Assembly (NCBI GenBank): GCA_013288125.1
Contig: JABDCN010000004.1
Coordinates: 1 to 64,000 of the forward strand
Direction: 5' to 3'
DNA: 64,000 nt
DNA from: Gammaproteobacteria bacterium
GTDB lineage: Bacteria > Pseudomonadota > Gammaproteobacteria > DSM-16500
Shown here: positions 1 to 9,716 of the stretch, piece after piece
Layout of the letters: every line of letters starts with the position of its first letter
How positions within the stretch are numbered: the stretch's first letter is position 1
The notes under the pieces: generated by a model
Databases searched by the model: none
Seen by the model: the letters and a program-made list of their open reading frames with translations, nothing else
What the model was told of the DNA's origin: nothing
Translations under genes and position numbers: made by a program

Positions 1-1044
1 CGCAGTATTTTTCAGAATGGTTCCATTTTATTGGATTTCCCATCAGATAAAGATACATTCGAGTTATACAAAACGAAACCTCTTTCGGAAATTTTACAAA
101 TAGCAACAACATCTCATGATTTAGAATTTTCAGATTGCATCAGCAACAAATATAACGCCTATTGTGCTGACTCACCTATAAGAGGAGGTTTCAATCTCTT
201 TGACCCCAAAGAACCAGCTCTCTGCATCATCGATGATAATACCTTTTTTGTACTCGATAACATCGATCTAATAAACCCTGGTCGTTCTTATATAAGAACA
301 TACCATTGTGAAAATAATATAATAGTTGAGTCAATTCCAACCATTGAACGTCTCCCAAATTCTAAATTTAATCTCGTACATCCCATAAAGCACGCTCAAC
401 GTTTGGAACAAAATCTTTTTTGCTCTCATCTCACTCGTAGAGATTTGTTAGAGATTATCATTTTTGAATTCAATCTAAATACGAACACGATAAAAGAATT
501 GCAATTAATCTCAATCAGAGCAAATTATCAAGAACCACTCCATCCCATTGGATTATGCGATGGTAATTTATTGGTATACGGTTTCGGAAATGGTCGTGTA
601 GAGATTTATAGTCCAAGAAAAGGAACACTGATTGATTCTTGGAATTGGCGTGATATCACTCATTTTGATAATAGCGCTACTACTGATAATTATCGAAGCC
701 TAGAGATAATGCCTTTTCCAAATCCTAATCAATTGCTGCTTTATCAAGGTGACATTGAAACCCTTTGTCTTTTTAACATCAATACACGCGAAGTAAAAAA
801 CATTCCATTACCACCTTATCAATACATCAGTCAATTTCGCAGCCCACAGATTTTTTCTAACGACCACTTACTCGTTACAACAGTAGATACGAAACGAAAT
901 GAAACTGTTTTACCATTGCATGTGCCTGAAGCATCTCTTTCGCGTTTAGCAGCGCCTAGTACATTATTCATGTATAGTTTATCCAAGGTGTTGAGTGCGC
1001 CAATTGAATGTAGTGATGATGATGAGTATATTTTTACTCCTTAA
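1..1044 (+). CDS. Hypothetical protein, 5'-truncated by window edge; possible beta-propeller-like repeats
   Basis: The reading frame is open from base 1 (RSIFQNGSILLDFPSDK...); the listed start at 31 is a TTG. Segments such as LLVYGFGNGRVEIYSPRKGTLIDSW resemble WD40/PQQ-like blades. Confidence 0.55.
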   Translation, partial: RSIFQNGSILLDFPSDKDTFELYKTKPLSEILQIATTSHDLEFSDCISNKYNAYCADSPIRGGFNLFDPKEPALCIIDDNTFFVLDNIDLINPGRSYIRTYHCENNIIVESIPTIERLPNSKFNLVHPIKHAQRLEQNLFCSHLTRRDLLEIIIFEFNLNTNTIKELQLISIRANYQEPLHPIGLCDGNLLVYGFGNGRVEIYSPRKGTLIDSWNWRDITHFDNSATTDNYRSLEIMPFPNPNQLLLYQGDIETLCLFNINTREVKNIPLPPYQYISQFRSPQIFSNDHLLVTTVDTKRNETVLPLHVPEASLSRLAAPSTLFMYSLSKVLSAPIECSDDDEYIFTP

Positions 1045-2575
1045 TGTCATACTTAACCGGCAATCTCATCGCTAACAATAAAACACAAATACATAACAGC
1101 GTCACAATGCACATCATCACATTAAAAGAAAACACATGCGCAAATTTAACCGTATCAAAAAGTTGTCTTACTGTTGAAGCAGACAACGAACTCACCGCAC
1201 TTCTTGCTTGCGAAGCACCTGATAATAAACCTTCTAATTGCGGAACTTGTAATGTATTAACCGGACTACCCGCTTCTTGCAAATAATGCGTTAATTGCAA
1301 TCGATTCAAATAAACAATTAATGATCCTAACACCGCCATCCCAACAGACGAACCAATCTGTCTTGCCGCACCACAAATCCCTGTCACTAAACCACGCTGA
1401 TGAATTTCTACAGAATGCATGGCCATTGTCATCGCAGCAGGAAAAACAAATGGCGCACCACATCCCGCCAACAACATCCCAGGCACTAAAATAAAATAAC
1501 TTTCTTTATGCACAAAAATCGTCATCCACAACATACCTATCGTAATCATGCTTGCCCCTATCACGCTAGGTAATTTCGCACCATATTTATCACGCAAATA
1601 ACCACCAATCGTCGGAAAAAAAATAATGGGAATAATAGAAGGCAGCATCATCACGCCTGCTTGTGCTGGCGATACATTTAAAATATCTTGAAAATAAATC
1701 GCCCAAAATACATTTGCAATAAAAGCAGCCTGAACCAACATGAGAATATAAACAGGAAAAGCAATTTGTTTATATTTAAAAAGTGACAATTCAACCATAG
1801 GATAAGGTTGACGTAATTCAATTCTAATAAATAATAATAAACATAATAAACCAATTACCACACCGCCTAAAATCAACGGAGAATGCCATCCATAATTCGG
1901 CGCTTCCATCACACTAAAAATTAATAAAAATAAACTGATCAATAATGTGATTGCACCTGCCCAATCTAATGGTTGACCTGGATGCTCGTGTAATTTCGCC
2001 GGCACCATTTTCACGCCAATACAAAAACTCAATAAAGCAAAAGGAATATTAATCCAAAATACAGCACGCCAAGAAAAATATTCTGTCAAAAATCCGCCGA
2101 GTAAAGGCCCTAATGAAGCAAAGATGGCGGCTGACCCCACCATGATACCCATTGCTCTACCGCGTTCATTTTGACTAAATCGAGTCGTTACAATGACTGT
2201 CATCGATGGCACCATTAACGCCCCACCTATGCCTTGTATACCGCGGCCTATGACGACCCATTTTGCTGCCGGTGCAAAACCAATCATGGCTGAAGAGGTC
2301 GCAAATAAGACGAGACCGATCAGAAATAATTTTTTATGACCGTAAATATCTCCTAAATTGCCGCCTAAAATAGTTAATGCTGCCAAACTTAAAAGATAGG
2401 CATTGATGATCCAATCCAACATGAGAGCCGTGGTATTTAAATCTTTTTGTATGGCGGGCAAGGCAACAGGAATAGCCGTTTGATCGATAAAAACCATGGC
2501 GAAAGAACACACCATGCCGATTAAGACGTACCACTTTGGTTGTAATTTTGTGAGTAAAGTCATATTTTCAACCAT
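1034..2575 (-). CDS. MFS drug:H+ antiporter, DHA2 (EmrB/QacA-like) family
   Basis: ~14 TM pattern; GGNLGDIYGHKKLFLIG and GRGIQGIGGALMVPS motifs typical of DHA2 transporters. Confidence 0.9.
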   Translation of the reverse strand: MVENMTLLTKLQPKWYVLIGMVCSFAMVFIDQTAIPVALPAIQKDLNTTALMLDWIINAYLLSLAALTILGGNLGDIYGHKKLFLIGLVLFATSSAMIGFAPAAKWVVIGRGIQGIGGALMVPSMTVIVTTRFSQNERGRAMGIMVGSAAIFASLGPLLGGFLTEYFSWRAVFWINIPFALLSFCIGVKMVPAKLHEHPGQPLDWAGAITLLISLFLLIFSVMEAPNYGWHSPLILGGVVIGLLCLLLFIRIELRQPYPMVELSLFKYKQIAFPVYILMLVQAAFIANVFWAIYFQDILNVSPAQAGVMMLPSIIPIIFFPTIGGYLRDKYGAKLPSVIGASMITIGMLWMTIFVHKESYFILVPGMLLAGCGAPFVFPAAMTMAMHSVEIHQRGLVTGICGAARQIGSSVGMAVLGSLIVYLNRLQLTHYLQEAGSPVNTLQVPQLEGLLSGASQARSAVSSLSASTVRQLFDTVKFAHVFSFNVMMCIVTLLCICVLLLAMRLPVKYDIKE

Positions 2576-2604
2576 AGCCCGTCATTACGAGAAAACTAAA
2601 GCCT

Positions 2605-2703
2605 CGTCGTTGCGAGGAGCATGCGTAGCATGCGACGAAGCAATCCAAACAACCTTCACATGGATTGCTTCGTCGCATGCTACGCATGCTCCTCGCAACG
2701 ACG
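2605..2703. repeat. Palindromic intergenic element, family B (43-bp perfect arms)
   Basis: cgtcgttgcgaggagcatgcgtagcatgcgacgaagcaatcca followed by its exact reverse complement at 2661-2703; second copy near 37.0 kb. Confidence 0.95.
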
Positions 2704-2716
2704 TTACTTAATTTGA

Positions 2717-3871
2717 TTAGTTCTTCTCATCAAGCGCCAAAACACGCAGCACCGCCGATGCCGCATCATTAGCCGTGCCTGCACGCAGCGACTGATGCAA
2801 TGCCGTAAATTGTATTTGCAATGCCTTCACTTTTTCTGGATGCGCCAAATAATCTAGCATGTATTCAGCAATACGTTCAGGATTAACTTCTTCTTGAAAT
2901 AATTCTGGTACGATTTTTTCATTCGCTAATAAATTAGGTAATCCTGCAAAAGGTGCTTTCACTAACCACCGCACAATACGATAGGCCAATCGTGGCATAC
3001 GATAAGCAATTAACATCGGTTTTTTATATAACATTGTTTCTAATGTTGCTGTACCAGATGTCACGACAACAGCATCTGCTGCTGCCATCACATCTTGTGA
3101 ACGACGCGTAAAAAAAGCAAGCGGCAAATCAGGCGCATATTGTTTGTAACATTCATAAAATTCTTGATATCGTTTTTCATTGACATGCGCTGTCAAAAAT
3201 CGCAATTGCGGCTGCTTTTCCCACATGATTTTTGCTGCGCGTAAAAAAGGTTCTGCCATATAAGTAATTTCTTGACGACGACTGCCAGGCAGCAATGCAA
3301 CATAAGTTGCATTTTCATCGATACATAACGCACGTCTCGCTGCGATTTTGTCTGGAACAAGTGGAATTTCTTCTGCTAAAGGATGCCCCACATATTGCAC
3401 AGGCACATGATGTTTTTCATAAAAAGCGGTTTCAAAAGGAAGTAAGGTCAGCATTAAATCCACGGCTTTAGCAATTTTTCGTACGCGATATTGACGCCAC
3501 GCCCACACGCTGGGACTGACATAATGCACAACAGGAATACCTGCTCGTCGTAATTTAGATTCTAATCCCAAATTAAAATCTGGCGCATCAATGCCAATAA
3601 AAATATCAGGTTTATTATTAATAAAATGACGATACAAATCAAAACGCAATTTGATTAAATCAGGCAAACGAAATAATGGCTCAATCAATCCCATCACAGC
3701 CAATCGTTCAATATCAAAAAGACTGTGACAACCTTCAGCCATCATGGCAGGGCCGCCGATGCCTTCTATGTGTAAATGAGGATATTGCGCACGCAAAGCA
3801 TGAATTAATTTAGCACCCAACAAGTCGCCAGATGCTTCGCCTGCCAGTATTCCTATCTTCAATTTTTTCAC
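2717..3871 (-). CDS. lpxB: Lipid-A-disaccharide synthase
   Basis: KIGILAGEASGDLLGA N-terminus, HYVSPSVWAWR motif, operon context lpxD-fabZ-lpxA-lpxB. Confidence 0.97.
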   Translation of the reverse strand: MKKLKIGILAGEASGDLLGAKLIHALRAQYPHLHIEGIGGPAMMAEGCHSLFDIERLAVMGLIEPLFRLPDLIKLRFDLYRHFINNKPDIFIGIDAPDFNLGLESKLRRAGIPVVHYVSPSVWAWRQYRVRKIAKAVDLMLTLLPFETAFYEKHHVPVQYVGHPLAEEIPLVPDKIAARRALCIDENATYVALLPGSRRQEITYMAEPFLRAAKIMWEKQPQLRFLTAHVNEKRYQEFYECYKQYAPDLPLAFFTRRSQDVMAAADAVVVTSGTATLETMLYKKPMLIAYRMPRLAYRIVRWLVKAPFAGLPNLLANEKIVPELFQEEVNPERIAEYMLDYLAHPEKVKALQIQFTALHQSLRAGTANDAASAVLRVLALDEKN

Positions 3872-3894
3872 AGTAATTTCCTGCTAACCTTACG

Positions 3895-4701
3895 TTAGCG
3901 AATAATACCGACACGTGAACTGGTAATAAATGCGACTAATTGATTCACTTCTTGTGATGAAAATTGCTGTAATTCTTCCACCGCATTCGCCAATGTCAAA
4001 CCATTACGATAAATAACTTTGTATGCACGACGCAAAGTTGTCATCACTTCTTCAGAGAAAGCATGCCGTTGCAATCCAACCGTATTTAATCCAAATGGTT
4101 TTGCATAATATCCCGATACTTTAACAAACGGTGGTACGTCTTTAATAATCACAGCATTGGTTGCAGCAAAACTATAAGCACCCATGCGGCAAAATTGAAA
4201 TACACCAGCAAAAGCGCTCAAAATAACGTGATCTTCTATCGTAACATGACCTGCTAATGAAGCATTATTAGCAAAAATAGTATGATTACCGATAACACAA
4301 TCATGTGCGATATGCACATAAGCCATAAAAAGATTATGGTTCCCAATTTTTGTAGTGCCTTTATCTTGTGCTGTGCCACGATTTAAAGTACAAAATTCAC
4401 GAACGATATTGTGATCACCTATTTCAAGATACGTTGTTTCACCTTTAAATTTTAAATCTTGAGGAATTTCACCGACTGAAGCAAATTGAAAAATATTATT
4501 ATGACAACCAATACGCGTGTGCTCACCTATGACCACATGCGCACCAATATGCGTACCATCTCCTATCTCAACATCTGGTCCAATAACAGAGTAAGGACCA
4601 ATCGAAACTTGATTGCCTAACTGTGCAGAAGGATCAATGACGGCAGTATGATGTATGACAACACCTTCACGAGATATCTTATCAGTTAGTTTAGTTTGCA
4701 T
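3895..4701 (-). CDS. lpxA: UDP-N-acetylglucosamine acyltransferase
   Basis: Left-handed beta-helix hexapeptides, HTAVIDPSAQLG; start placed at MQTKLTDK (4701) just downstream of the fabZ stop. Confidence 0.96.
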   Translation of the reverse strand: MQTKLTDKISREGVVIHHTAVIDPSAQLGNQVSIGPYSVIGPDVEIGDGTHIGAHVVIGEHTRIGCHNNIFQFASVGEIPQDLKFKGETTYLEIGDHNIVREFCTLNRGTAQDKGTTKIGNHNLFMAYVHIAHDCVIGNHTIFANNASLAGHVTIEDHVILSAFAGVFQFCRMGAYSFAATNAVIIKDVPPFVKVSGYYAKPFGLNTVGLQRHAFSEEVMTTLRRAYKVIYRNGLTLANAVEELQQFSSQEVNQLVAFITSSRVGIIR

Positions 4702-4702
4702 C

Positions 4703-5149
4703 CTATTCACCCTTACGCGCACTCATAAATTCAGCAGAACAAGCCAGCTCATCATCCACATAAGCACGACCTTCCAATTTCCATATATCACGTTTGGAAC
4801 GTAGTACAGTCACTTCTAAACGAAGCTGATCACCTGGTTCAACAATGCGGCGAAATCGCGCATTATCAATACCAGCAAAATAATAAAGTACACCACTTTC
4901 AGGCGTGGTATTCGTAGATTTATACGCCAATACGCCACCCGCTTGTGCCATCGCTTCAAGAATTAATACACCTGGCATCACAGGCCGACTTGGAAAGTGA
5001 CCCGTAAAAAAAGATTCATTCATTGTCACATTTTTTAATGCAACAAGCGATTTCCCCATGTCTATTTTAAGCACTCTATCAATCAACATGAATGGATAGC
5101 GATGCGGTAAATATTTTAATATTTCGTGAATATCCATTGCATAATTCAT
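4703..5149 (-). CDS. fabZ: 3-hydroxyacyl-ACP dehydratase FabZ
   Basis: [17 protein letters not shown] and [23 protein letters not shown] motifs. Confidence 0.97.
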   Translation of the reverse strand: MNYAMDIHEILKYLPHRYPFMLIDRVLKIDMGKSLVALKNVTMNESFFTGHFPSRPVMPGVLILEAMAQAGGVLAYKSTNTTPESGVLYYFAGIDNARFRRIVEPGDQLRLEVTVLRSKRDIWKLEGRAYVDDELACSAEFMSARKGE

Positions 5150-6177
5150 TATTTTTTTCTCTCTATTAAATCTTCTAATGTTTTTACGCGTTGCATCAAA
5201 TGATCTAATCGACGAATGCGAGCATTTGTTTTTCGAAATTCTAAATTAGGCACCGCACCTTTAACACCAGAAGAATACATGCCTGGTTGTGTAATAGATT
5301 TTGTCACGCCTGTGTTACCCGTCAAAATAACTTGATCTGCAATTTTCACATGGCCCGCTATTTTAGCTGTTCCGCCAATCAAACAATGTTTGCCTATCTC
5401 AGCACTCCCAGCAATAGCAACACAACCCGCTATCACGGTATGCGCTCCAATTCTCACATTGTGCGCTACTTGAATAAGATTATCTAATTTCACACCTTCT
5501 TCAATCACAGTATTTTCTACTGTGCCACGATCAATGGTTGTATTCGCGCCAATATCAACATCGTCACCAATTTCAACTGAACCTAATTGTGGTACCTTGT
5601 GCCACGATCCTTTCTGATTTGCAAAACCAAAACCATCACTTCCAATCACTGCGCCACTTAAGATATGAACACGTTTACCTATTTTTACGTTAGCATAAAT
5701 CGTCACGCGCGCATCAAGCTGTGTTGATTCACCAATGCTGACATTATTACCAATAATAGTCCCTGGACCTATCACAACATGTGAAGCAATCGAAACATGA
5801 TTTCCAATAACAGCATTTGCACCAATGATTGCTGTTGGGGAAAGTTGGCAATCTGAACCCACCACCGCTGAAGAATGTATCCCTGGCGATATTTTTGTTT
5901 GGTCTTCAAAAAAAGAAGCGATTTTTGCATAAGTATAATGTGGATTTTTGCTGATGACTGCATTAACTGGACAATTAACCGCATCAGCTTCCGTCAGAAT
6001 AACAGCTGCTGCTTGTGTTGTTTGTAAATATTGCCGATAAAGTGAATTAGTTAAAAATGCGATACAACCAGGTTGTGCGTGCTGAATAGTACAAACGCCA
6101 CTAATCAAACAATCAGGGTCGCCTTTGATGGTGACTGCTTCTAAATTTTTAATTAATTCACTGAGTTTATATGTCAT
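5149..6177 (-). CDS. lpxD: UDP-3-O-(3-hydroxyacyl)glucosamine N-acyltransferase
   Basis: Hexapeptide repeats, [34 protein letters not shown]. Confidence 0.97.
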   Translation of the reverse strand: MTYKLSELIKNLEAVTIKGDPDCLISGVCTIQHAQPGCIAFLTNSLYRQYLQTTQAAAVILTEADAVNCPVNAVISKNPHYTYAKIASFFEDQTKISPGIHSSAVVGSDCQLSPTAIIGANAVIGNHVSIASHVVIGPGTIIGNNVSIGESTQLDARVTIYANVKIGKRVHILSGAVIGSDGFGFANQKGSWHKVPQLGSVEIGDDVDIGANTTIDRGTVENTVIEEGVKLDNLIQVAHNVRIGAHTVIAGCVAIAGSAEIGKHCLIGGTAKIAGHVKIADQVILTGNTGVTKSITQPGMYSSGVKGAVPNLEFRKTNARIRRLDHLMQRVKTLEDLIERKK

Positions 6178-6278
6178 ATTTACACTTTTTATTACAGAAA
6201 CCCTGTCGTTAACTTGTCATTACGAAAAACACTGTCATGCCAAAACATAACAGACCAAAATGACGGTTTTAAAAACAA

Positions 6279-6315
6279 ATCTCCCCCAATAAATATGGGG
6301 GAGATTTTTATTTTT
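6279..6315 (-). terminator. Hairpin terminator between skp and lpxD
   Basis: atctcccccaataaatatgggggagat: 9-10 bp stem flanked by T-rich runs on both strands. Confidence 0.65.
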
Positions 6316-6335
6316 CTTAATTTATTATCACTAAA

Positions 6336-6869
6336 CTATTTATGTTCGTTAAATTGTTTTGCAACATCTTTAGTAATATCGTTACCATCACTAGCATAAA
6401 TCACCGCTTGTGAATCTAACACCAACGCATAAGATTGATTCTTAGCAATAGTTGAAACAATACCATTCAAGTCATTTAAAATACCTTGCATGATTTTGTT
6501 TTGTTCTTTTTGTAAGTCTTGTTGATAAGCAACAACTTTCTTCACTAAATCAGCGCGTTCTGTTGCAATCTTTTTCTGTGTTGAATCCCTGTCTTTTTGA
6601 GACATCGTCGGTGATGATTTTTTGAAAGTATCTAATTCATCTTGTAGTGATTTTTGCTCATCACCAATTTTTGTTTGGCGTGGTTTAAATTGACCTTCTA
6701 ATTGTTTACTTAAACTTGCCACACGTGGTGATTGTTGCAAAATTTGTTGCACATTAACAATCGCAACTTTAAGCGGTGTTGTTGATTGATCTGCTGCAAA
6801 AGCAATTTGTGCACTGCTAGCTAATATTAATGAGCCTGCTAATGCGCCAAACAATTTTATTATCTTCAT
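6336..6869 (-). CDS. skp: OmpH/Skp family periplasmic chaperone
   Basis: Signal peptide MKIIKLFGALAGSLILASSAQIAFA, coiled-coil body, downstream of bamA; start at MKIIK (6869). Confidence 0.9.
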   Translation of the reverse strand: MKIIKLFGALAGSLILASSAQIAFAADQSTTPLKVAIVNVQQILQQSPRVASLSKQLEGQFKPRQTKIGDEQKSLQDELDTFKKSSPTMSQKDRDSTQKKIATERADLVKKVVAYQQDLQKEQNKIMQGILNDLNGIVSTIAKNQSYALVLDSQAVIYASDGNDITKDVAKQFNEHK

Positions 6870-6971
6870 GATGATCTCCAAATCCAAAATAAGTGTTAAA
6901 GGCCTTAAAAACCGATATTCTATCATATTGGTTTAAAACGACAAACCCATCGTTTACCGCTGACATATTTA

Positions 6972-9314
6972 TCAGAAATTCGCACCCAATGCAAATTGGA
7001 ATGGTTCCGATTCGTCGCCATGTATTTGACCATGTCCACGTCGTGGATTGAGCATTTTTGCAAGACTCAATTCAATGGGACCAAAAGGTGTCAGCCAATC
7101 GGCTTCGAGACCCACAGAAGTACGAATAGGACCAGAATTTGTGCTAAGTCCACCAAAGTTTCTATTATTCAATACACTGTAAACATTACCTGCATCAACA
7201 AAAATAGAAGTTCGCAAACTATCAGACAAATAATTGGGAAATATTAAGCCAACACTCGCATCAACCAGCTCAGTACCACCAAAAGCCTTACCTAAAGAAT
7301 CTTGTGGGCCTAAGGTATAACCGAGATAGCCGCGCACCGTATCAATACCACCAGCGAAATAATTCCTAAAGAAAGGAAAATTATGACCGCCATGCCATCC
7401 ATTGCCATAACCAAAATCACCTCTGGTTAAGATGATAAATTGATCAGAAAGCGGTTGATACCATTTAGCATTATAATTGACCGTGTAATATGAAATCGAT
7501 GAACCAACCGGAACATACGTATCAAACCAAAGACTTTGCAATACACCCACGGTAGGAAAAATAGCTTTATCTCGACTGTCGCGAGAATAACCTAATCGCA
7601 AATCTAATTGTTGATAACGTCTACCGTGTTGCGTGACAAAACTTCTTACCTGCGCAGAGACATTATTAAGATTTCTATTTAAATTAAGCAGTGTATTTTG
7701 ATAAGCAACACCGACAAATGCACGGCTATAAACACCTTGTTCTTGACCAACAGGGATTCCATAAGTCACACCAAAATCATATTCATTTGCTGTATAACTA
7801 CTATTGACCGCTGCAGTATTACCAGGATCAACACGAGAAATAGCAAAGTTAAAACTGCGGCTAATCCCACTTTCTGTGTAATAAGGATCAGTATAATCAA
7901 TACCAAAAAATTGTTGGATTTTACTGCTATTAAAATTAATGCCTAAGGTATTTCCTGTTCCTAAAAAGTTTTTGTGATTTAATCCTGCACCAAATAATAT
8001 GCCATTAATTTGTGAGTAACCTAGTTTCACTGAAGCTTGCGCTGCACTATCTTCTTTAACTTTATAATTCACATCAACTTGATCATTAACTTCTGGTACG
8101 GGCTGCACACTCATATCAACATTTTTAATATAAGGCAGCAAACTTAATCGTTGTTTGGAATCTTCCATTTTTGCAGTGGAAGCTGGCGCACCTTCTAATT
8201 GCTGTATTTCACGACGTAATACGACATCATTTGTGCGTGTGTTATCAGAAAAAGTCACGTGCCTAACATAAGCGCGTTTACCTGGGCGAACATCGAATAT
8301 TAATTTAACTTTATGCAATGTGTCATTGACTTCAGGATGAATTGCAACAGAGGCAAAAATATAACTTTGATCACCGAGTTGATGCGAAATGGCTTTTTGT
8401 GCATCAATCACTTTTTGACGTGAAAAAATTTCGCCCGGTTTAATGTGAATCGATTTGATTATTTCTTCGCGAGGAATAACAAAGGTTCCAATCACATCAT
8501 AACTGTCAACAGTATATTGATCACCTTCATTGATGACAAAAGTAACGAAAACAGATTTACGATCTGGCGTGACTTGTGCTTGCGCTGATTTCACTTCAAC
8601 ACGAATATAGCCTCTATCCATGTAATAATTACGCAGCTTCTCAACGCTCATATCCAGTTTATCTTCTGAATATCGATCAGTTTGTGTAAAGAAAGTAAAT
8701 ATGCCCGATGTCGTCATGTCTAATTGTTTAAGTAACGTTTTCTCATCAAACACGTGATTGCCGATAATGGAAATACGTTTGATTTTTGCAACTAATCCTT
8801 CAGAAATATTAATTTTGACGGCAACACGATTGCGAGACATGGGCGCGGTTGTGATATTAACGCGCGCATTATAACGGCCTAATTGATAATACTGATTGAG
8901 TAAACCTTGCTTGATTTTATCGAGCACTAAGGGGTTATAAACACGACCTTCTGCAATATCCATGGATTTCATCACAGAAGTTAATTTATCTGTTGGGATA
9001 ACAGAATTACCGCTAATTTTTAATTGTCCGATAGTAGGACGCTCAACCACATGGATGATTAAAGTGTTACCTTCTCGCGATAAACTAATACGATCGAAAA
9101 AACCTGTTTTATATAATGCGCGTACAATTTCTGCAGATTTTTGACCACGCAGTGTCTGGCCGCGTTTAATCGGTAAATAACTTTCCATCGTGGCAGGCGT
9201 CACACGATGTAAGCCGTCAAATCGAATTTGACGTACAACAAACGCTTCTTGTGCGAAAGCGCAGCTAAAATAAAGTTGAATCAGAATAATGGCTATACTA
9301 ACTATTTTTTTCAT
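6972..9314 (-). CDS. bamA: Outer membrane protein assembly factor BamA
   Basis: POTRA repeats (IRFDGLHRVTPATM...), C-terminal barrel with VRGY (GGIDTVRGYLGYTLGP). Confidence 0.97.
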   Translation of the reverse strand: MKKIVSIAIILIQLYFSCAFAQEAFVVRQIRFDGLHRVTPATMESYLPIKRGQTLRGQKSAEIVRALYKTGFFDRISLSREGNTLIIHVVERPTIGQLKISGNSVIPTDKLTSVMKSMDIAEGRVYNPLVLDKIKQGLLNQYYQLGRYNARVNITTAPMSRNRVAVKINISEGLVAKIKRISIIGNHVFDEKTLLKQLDMTTSGIFTFFTQTDRYSEDKLDMSVEKLRNYYMDRGYIRVEVKSAQAQVTPDRKSVFVTFVINEGDQYTVDSYDVIGTFVIPREEIIKSIHIKPGEIFSRQKVIDAQKAISHQLGDQSYIFASVAIHPEVNDTLHKVKLIFDVRPGKRAYVRHVTFSDNTRTNDVVLRREIQQLEGAPASTAKMEDSKQRLSLLPYIKNVDMSVQPVPEVNDQVDVNYKVKEDSAAQASVKLGYSQINGILFGAGLNHKNFLGTGNTLGINFNSSKIQQFFGIDYTDPYYTESGISRSFNFAISRVDPGNTAAVNSSYTANEYDFGVTYGIPVGQEQGVYSRAFVGVAYQNTLLNLNRNLNNVSAQVRSFVTQHGRRYQQLDLRLGYSRDSRDKAIFPTVGVLQSLWFDTYVPVGSSISYYTVNYNAKWYQPLSDQFIILTRGDFGYGNGWHGGHNFPFFRNYFAGGIDTVRGYLGYTLGPQDSLGKAFGGTELVDASVGLIFPNYLSDSLRTSIFVDAGNVYSVLNNRNFGGLSTNSGPIRTSVGLEADWLTPFGPIELSLAKMLNPRRGHGQIHGDESEPFQFALGANF

Positions 9315-9425
9315 TTTTTCTTCTCATCCTATTGGCGCCGCTCATTATCTTGAGTTTTGATGTGAAAATCTAGTTTTCTTTTGGGGGGATTTTACGAATA
9401 CTACCGTTGCGAAAAGTACTATCGA

Positions 9426-9562
9426 AAAGTTTGTCATCCATCCTAAGCATAGTTGTCATCCTGAGCGTAGCGAAGGATCACTAAAATATGCTCATGACGT
9501 TTGCTAGTGATCCTTCGCTACGCTCAGGATGACAACTATGCTTAGGATGGATGACAAACTTT
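9426..9562. repeat. Palindromic intergenic element, family C (58-bp perfect arms, ~21-nt loop)
   Basis: aaagtttgtcatccatcctaagcatagttgtcatcctgagcgtagcgaaggatcacta and exact reverse complement at 9505-9562. Confidence 0.95.
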
Positions 9563-9716
9563 ACACTTATAGGATAATAATACTTCTTACAACACAAAGT
9601 TTTGGTCAAATAAAATGCAAAATATGATGAGAATATTGCCAAATTAGGTCAAACATGATACAGTATCGAATAAATTGTACATTCAAATACATATAAAATA
9701 AAACGAGGCAGTACCA

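Noticed and set aside
1044-1286. Plus-strand 80-aa ORF downstream of the first gene
   Set aside because: Fully antisense to the MFS transporter; no RBS or domain support.
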